DNA of 64,000 bases, taken from positions 868,001 to 932,000 of the forward strand of contig NZ_FXXL01000007.1 in the NCBI RefSeq assembly GCF_900184685.1, read 5' to 3'. The notes beneath the pieces were generated by a model. It did no database searches and was not told the DNA's origin. It was given only the letters and a program-made list of their open reading frames with translations. The stretch is from Butyricimonas sp. Marseille-P3923 (GTDB taxonomy: Bacteria > Bacteroidota > Bacteroidia > Bacteroidales > Marinifilaceae). Shown piece by piece: positions 60,185 through 64,000 of this stretch. A program made the position numbers and the translations under genes. Numbering within the stretch: the first letter of the stretch is position 1; each line of letters opens with the position of its first letter.

Positions 60185-63100
60185 CTAGAATCTAACATTC
60201 ACGGAGAAATTCACCGAATTAGCGTACGGGTAGCTCAAACCGCGTTCCGCCTTTACCGTCGAAAGCCTCCACAAGTCATTCGTACCCACCTCCACGCGGA
60301 TATTCTCGATACCGAATCTCTTCAGCTTCTCGCTCCCGATCTCGTACCCGATATTCATCGAGTTCCATTCCAAAATATTCTCGCGTTGCATGAAACGGGA
60401 AGTCGGCTGGGTGGTCTGTCTTTCATCCTTTATATCCTTGTACATCACCACGTCCCCGAACTTCTGCCAACGTTGTGCCATGGCGCGGCGGTCGACGTTA
60501 AACGTCTGAATCTGCGCGTTCTCCACCTTCTCTATCAGGGTTTCGTTATAAAAGTCACCCCCGAACTTGTACGTGAAACTCGTGCCGAACGTGAAATTCT
60601 TCCATCTCAAATTCACCCCGAAAGCACCCGTTCCCCACGGCAATTCATCCCCGATATTCCGCATCTCCGTCGCCCGCCACTCGTAGCCCACCGTCCCGTC
60701 GCGGTACACGTACAACTCCTGCCCGTTTGCCGGGTCGATACCCAAAGACTTCAACCCGTACTTGGCCGAAAGCGATTCTCCTTCCTCGTATTTCGTCATC
60801 ACCCGGTTCAAATTCGGGTTATCATCATTCCAGATACTCTCTATCGTCTGGTTATAATACTCGTTCACGGCATCATTATAAGCCTTTTGCGAATCGGAAA
60901 TCTTCTTTATCACGTTCTTGTTATGCGCCATGTTCGCGTAAACCGCCACGTACCAGTCCGAAGTCCGCAGCAACTGGGCCCTCAGGTGCAACTCGAACCC
61001 CTTGTTATCCACCTTACCGACATTCGTCAAATAAGTCGTGAACCCCGTGGAACTCGGCAACGACGCATCGTTAATCAAACCGTTCGTCACCTCGTTATAC
61101 CACGTGAATTCCAAATAAAACAAATCATTCAACACCCCCAGCTCGAACCCCATGTCAAGTTTATTCGTCTTCTCCCATTTCAAATCCCGGTTACCCCGCG
61201 TGGACATCAAACTTGTAGCCGGACCGGACACGTACCACTCGTCGGTATCGATCACGTGAGTCGGAACCGCCGCGTAAGGCGCGAAATTCACGTTACCCGT
61301 CTGCCCGAAAGAACCGCGTACCTTCAAGTGGTTGATAAAACCGAACCGCTCCATGAAAGGATACTTGTGCACGTTCAACCCCACGCCGGCGGACAGGAAA
61401 GGCGCGTACCTCTTGTCCGAACCGAATTCCGACGAACCGTCAAAACGTACCGTGGCATCCGCCAGATAAATATCCCGGTAAGAATAATTCAACCTGAAAT
61501 ACACCCCGAACAAGCGCGTTTGAGTCTCGCTGAAACCCGGTTTGTTCGGCATATCGCGAGCGAACTCCGGCGAAGAAAACTCCGCCGACTGGAATCCCTT
61601 GTAAGTACCCGAGCTCGAGTTATTCTTGCTCGTCCTCACCTCCGCGCCGCCGGATAAATTTATATTATGGTTCAGGATAGATTCATTATAAGAGATCGTG
61701 AACTTCCCTTCCCACGACGTGGATTCCCTGTCCGACTTCGTCAGGCTCCCCACGTAACTCCTGTCATCCCCGTACTGCAAATTATTATGTACTGACAACG
61801 GGTCAATAAACTTTTCTCTCTTGTTCACCGATTGCGTGACACTCGCCTCGGCACGAACCCATAACGTGGGCTTTATATACCAGTTGACACTCAGGTTATC
61901 GGTTATCGTGTTCGTTTTCCCCTTGTCGTAACTCCCCAGCTCCGCCTCGTACAACGGGTTGATAGGCTCGAAATCCAACACGCGCGACCAATTCAAGCGG
62001 CGTAACATCTTACCGTTCTCGTCCTTGTATTTCTCGTAAGGCAACAACTTCGTGTAAGTCGAAAAATCACCGTAGGGAGATTCTTTCTCCTTCGTCACGC
62101 CATACGTGATCTGGTTCGTCACCTGCACCTTCGGCGTCGTGTAAAGCATGGAGAACCCCACGTCGATACGGTCGCGGTACGACCCCTTCATCACCCCGTT
62201 CTCGTTATTGTAACTCAAGTCGATGCCGTAACGGAACTCTTCGTTTCCTCCCTCCACGTACAAACTGTGCTTGTGATTAAACTCCGAGCGCAACGGTTTG
62301 CTCAACCAGTAAGTATCCACCCCCTCTATAACATTTTTCAACTTGGCTTGATACTCTTCTATCGTGAACAACCCCACCCACAACTCTTTATCCGAGATAT
62401 CATACATCCCCGTCGCCACCTCCGCCGCCAGCTTCTCCTTCGCGTTCATCAGGTTATAGTCATACAGGTTCGGCATCGTCACCGTCCCCACCATATTATA
62501 CGTCACCCGTACCTCGCCCGACCGCGGTGCCACCGTCGTGATCACCACCACGCCGTTCGACGCCCGCGAACCGTACAACGCCGTTGCCGCCGCGTCCTTC
62601 AATATCGTGACACTCTCGATGCGGTTAGGATCCATATCGTACACCTTCTGGATCGTCGTCTCGAAATTATCGAGAATAAAAATCGGCAAGTTGGGATTAT
62701 TCTCCAACGCTGATTTTGACAGCGAATTCCGGTCTAAATCCTTCACCCCGATACTCGACTGCCCGCGAATCTGCATCTCCGGCAGCGCGTTCGGGTCGGA
62801 ACCCCATCGGTTGTTGGTCTTGATACGGAACGAGGGATCGAAAACCTCCAGCGCCTTAATCACGTTCGTCTTCGACACGTTCAACAACTCCTCCCGCTTC
62901 ACGGTCACGAAATTACCCGTGAAACTCGTCTTTCTCACGTTCCCGTATCCCGTCACGACCACCTCTTCCACTTCCCTCGTGTCCGGTTTCATGCGTACCA
63001 CCGTCTCTTTGCTAAAATCAGCGACCGCCACCTCTTGACTCTCGTAACCGACAAAACTCACCACCAGATAAATGGTATCCATTTTAGGCAAATTGAAAGC

Positions 63101-63577
63101 GAAAATACCTTGGTTACTCGTGCTTCCCCCGATCGTCGTTCCTTTCACCAGCACGGTCGCTCCCGGCAATATGTCCCCCCTCTCGTCCAGCACCTTGCCG
63201 CGTACCGATACCGGTTCTAGCGTCCGCTGCCGCTTCTGTATCACGATCATGTTCTGGTAGAAACTGAACGTGTACTCCGTCCCCTCCAGACAAGCCCGCA
63301 GCACGTCCGACAACGGCACCGACTTGAAGCTGTGCGTCACCGCGGGAATCCGCTTCATCTCCTCGTTATTGTACAGGGGTTCGTACTTCGTGTGACGCTT
63401 GATGTAATCCAGCACCCCCGTGAAAGGAGTCTCTTTAAACTCCACGGTCAACCTCGGTTCGTCCGCCGATTGGGCGCGACAAATCCCGGTGTTAAAAGAT
63501 TGAAGAAAGAGAACCAACATCAACACGATGCCCGTCTTCCTCTTCATCATCAATAGATTAGACTTCTTCTTTTTCAT
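60185..63577 (-). CDS. SusC/RagA-type TonB-dependent receptor with STN domain
   Basis: A 1130-residue outer-membrane receptor. After a signal peptide come an STN domain (LTVEFKETPFTGVLDYIKRH; PLSDVLRACLEGTEYTFSF) at about residues 43-113, a CarboxypepD_reg-like domain (VRGKVLDERGDILPGATVLVKGTT) and the TonB-box region (EEVVVTGYGN). The plug holds the SusC signature ESVTILKDAAATALYGSRASNGVVVITT. The beta-barrel ends SVNFSVNVRF, with a C-terminal Phe. The STN domain signals through FecR to an ECF sigma factor, so this receptor probably controls its own expression. It precedes the SusD-like gene by 20 bases. Confidence 0.93.
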   Translation of the reverse strand: MKKKKSNLLMMKRKTGIVLMLVLFLQSFNTGICRAQSADEPRLTVEFKETPFTGVLDYIKRHTKYEPLYNNEEMKRIPAVTHSFKSVPLSDVLRACLEGTEYTFSFYQNMIVIQKRQRTLEPVSVRGKVLDERGDILPGATVLVKGTTIGGSTSNQGIFAFNLPKMDTIYLVVSFVGYESQEVAVADFSKETVVRMKPDTREVEEVVVTGYGNVRKTSFTGNFVTVKREELLNVSKTNVIKALEVFDPSFRIKTNNRWGSDPNALPEMQIRGQSSIGVKDLDRNSLSKSALENNPNLPIFILDNFETTIQKVYDMDPNRIESVTILKDAAATALYGSRASNGVVVITTVAPRSGEVRVTYNMVGTVTMPNLYDYNLMNAKEKLAAEVATGMYDISDKELWVGLFTIEEYQAKLKNVIEGVDTYWLSKPLRSEFNHKHSLYVEGGNEEFRYGIDLSYNNENGVMKGSYRDRIDVGFSMLYTTPKVQVTNQITYGVTKEKESPYGDFSTYTKLLPYEKYKDENGKMLRRLNWSRVLDFEPINPLYEAELGSYDKGKTNTITDNLSVNWYIKPTLWVRAEASVTQSVNKREKFIDPLSVHNNLQYGDDRSYVGSLTKSDRESTSWEGKFTISYNESILNHNINLSGGAEVRTSKNNSSSGTYKGFQSAEFSSPEFARDMPNKPGFSETQTRLFGVYFRLNYSYRDIYLADATVRFDGSSEFGSDKRYAPFLSAGVGLNVHKYPFMERFGFINHLKVRGSFGQTGNVNFAPYAAVPTHVIDTDEWYVSGPATSLMSTRGNRDLKWEKTNKLDMGFELGVLNDLFYLEFTWYNEVTNGLINDASLPSSTGFTTYLTNVGKVDNKGFELHLRAQLLRTSDWYVAVYANMAHNKNVIKKISDSQKAYNDAVNEYYNQTIESIWNDDNPNLNRVMTKYEEGESLSAKYGLKSLGIDPANGQELYVYRDGTVGYEWRATEMRNIGDELPWGTGAFGVNLRWKNFTFGTSFTYKFGGDFYNETLIEKVENAQIQTFNVDRRAMAQRWQKFGDVVMYKDIKDERQTTQPTSRFMQRENILEWNSMNIGYEIGSEKLKRFGIENIRVEVGTNDLWRLSTVKAERGLSYPYANSVNFSVNVRF

Positions 63578-63729
63578 GTAGATTAGTTTTAGATTTCATA
63601 AAAGATGAAAACCCGCGCTCGCTCTCGTGTCCCATCACCTCGCTCGCGCGGGCTCCACCATCGTTTGTATGTCTGATTTGTAGAATAAGCATAGCATGCC
63701 CCCTTGGCCATTCATCGAATGCCATAACC

Positions 63730-63830
63730 TCTAACTTGCCGCCCCGCGGCAAATGCAACCTGTAACTTGTAACCCGCCGCTCACGGCGTATGTAACTTGC
63801 CGCTCGCGGCAACAACGATCACCCCGTCAC
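63730..63830. repeat. GC hairpin repeats around the FecR stop codon
   Basis: TTGCCGCCCCGCGGCAA and TTGCCGCTCGCGGCAA are two near-identical hairpins, each preceded by AAC, with GTAACTTG units between them. They straddle the FecR stop at 63781, the second lying in the coding region. They could attenuate transcription between FecR and SusC. Confidence 0.5.
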
Positions 63831-64000
63831 TCAACGTGAATCGCATATCCGTCGTCGTGCTCAGCCACTCGAGAAACATCTCCAACGGGACATCGTACAT
63901 CATCATCCCCGTGAAACGCCGTTCCCTCATGGCGGGTGTCTCGTAAAGCACCCGCACGTCGTACCATCGACACAATTTCCTCATCACCGCATCCAACCTC
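63781..64000 (-). CDS. FecR-family anti-sigma factor, C-terminal part (DUF4974)
   Basis: Cut by the right edge of the window; the visible part is the C-terminal 70 or so residues. RLDAVMRKLCRWYDVRVLYETPAMRERRFTGMM and VPLEMFLEWLSTTTDMRFTLSDGVIVV are the DUF4974 signature, the periplasmic end of FecR proteins that contacts the STN domain of the receptor. It is the gene ahead of SusC on the same strand, as expected for a trans-envelope signalling unit. A sigma factor gene probably lies further upstream outside the window. Confidence 0.87.
   Translation of the reverse strand, partial: RLDAVMRKLCRWYDVRVLYETPAMRERRFTGMMMYDVPLEMFLEWLSTTTDMRFTLSDGVIVVAASGKLHTP

Noticed and set aside
60386-61657. 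A 423-codon plus-strand frame opposite the SusC gene
   Set aside because: Its translation is Arg/Pro/His-rich and motif-free, the usual shadow of a GC-rich receptor gene.

Overview
The window comes from a gut-type Bacteroidota chromosome. The signs are SusC/SusD-like transport genes with an STN domain, a FecR anti-sigma factor and an ECF sigma factor, promoters of the TTTG / TAnnTTTG type, and Bacteroidetes-only families (DUF5723, DUF6340, DUF6266, DUF4843, PKD-like lipoprotein). The gene style suggests Odoribacteraceae (Butyricimonas or Odoribacter). That last step is inference; no marker here fixes the genus.

Layout. 0-7.6 kb: the end of lpxA, an initiator tRNA, a DUF5723 protein, an AddA/RecB-like helicase-nuclease, an iron alcohol dehydrogenase and a DUF6340 lipoprotein. 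7.8-10 kb: a decay zone with an Rpn-type nuclease remnant, a stop-broken gene, a 138-bp nested palindrome and a complete IS3-family element. 10-16 kb: an AT-rich minus-strand cluster of zinc-ribbon membrane proteins (one with DUF805), a lipoprotein and a MORN-like secreted protein, with no known function. It is followed by about 1.1 kb of non-coding DNA holding two long nested hairpins. 16.9-18.7 kb: three overlapping DUF6266-type genes.

20-45 kb is a mobilizable defence island. It carries an orphan HipB-like regulator, an AAA-DUF234 ATPase with a partner protein, a standalone SIR2 protein, and XRE and WYL regulators ahead of a type I restriction operon (hsdM, hsdS, fic, hsdR). Next is a two-gene CBASS made of a CD-NTase and a TIR-STING effector (Cap12), then a RhuM protein. 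The mobility module follows on the opposite strand: membrane protein, relaxase, MobC, a probable oriT, AAA ATPase, HTH protein, tyrosine integrase and a multi-HTH excisionase-like protein. The integrase end abuts the 3' end of mnmE.

45-55 kb is ordinary chromosome: mnmE, a DUF5996 protein, an outer-membrane beta-barrel protein followed by an OpuC-type osmoprotectant ABC transporter, an uncharacterised two-TM protein, a GNAT acetyltransferase, an orphan C5 DNA methyltransferase, and two tiny membrane proteins. 55-64 kb: an ECF sigma gene and a minus-strand SusC/SusD-type operon (FecR cut by the window edge, TonB-dependent receptor with STN domain, SusD-like lipoprotein, DUF4843 lipoprotein, PKD-like lipoprotein).

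The most striking system is the CD-NTase / TIR-STING pair, a rare bacterial homologue of the animal cGAS-STING pathway. Here it lies directly downstream of a Fic-containing type I restriction operon and beside a SIR2 gene on one mobile unit. The least explained parts are the zinc-ribbon cluster at 10-16 kb, the long nested palindromes at 8.4, 15.8 and 16.2 kb, and the C-terminal half of the SIR2 protein. All product calls come from reading motifs and recalling families; no database search was run.
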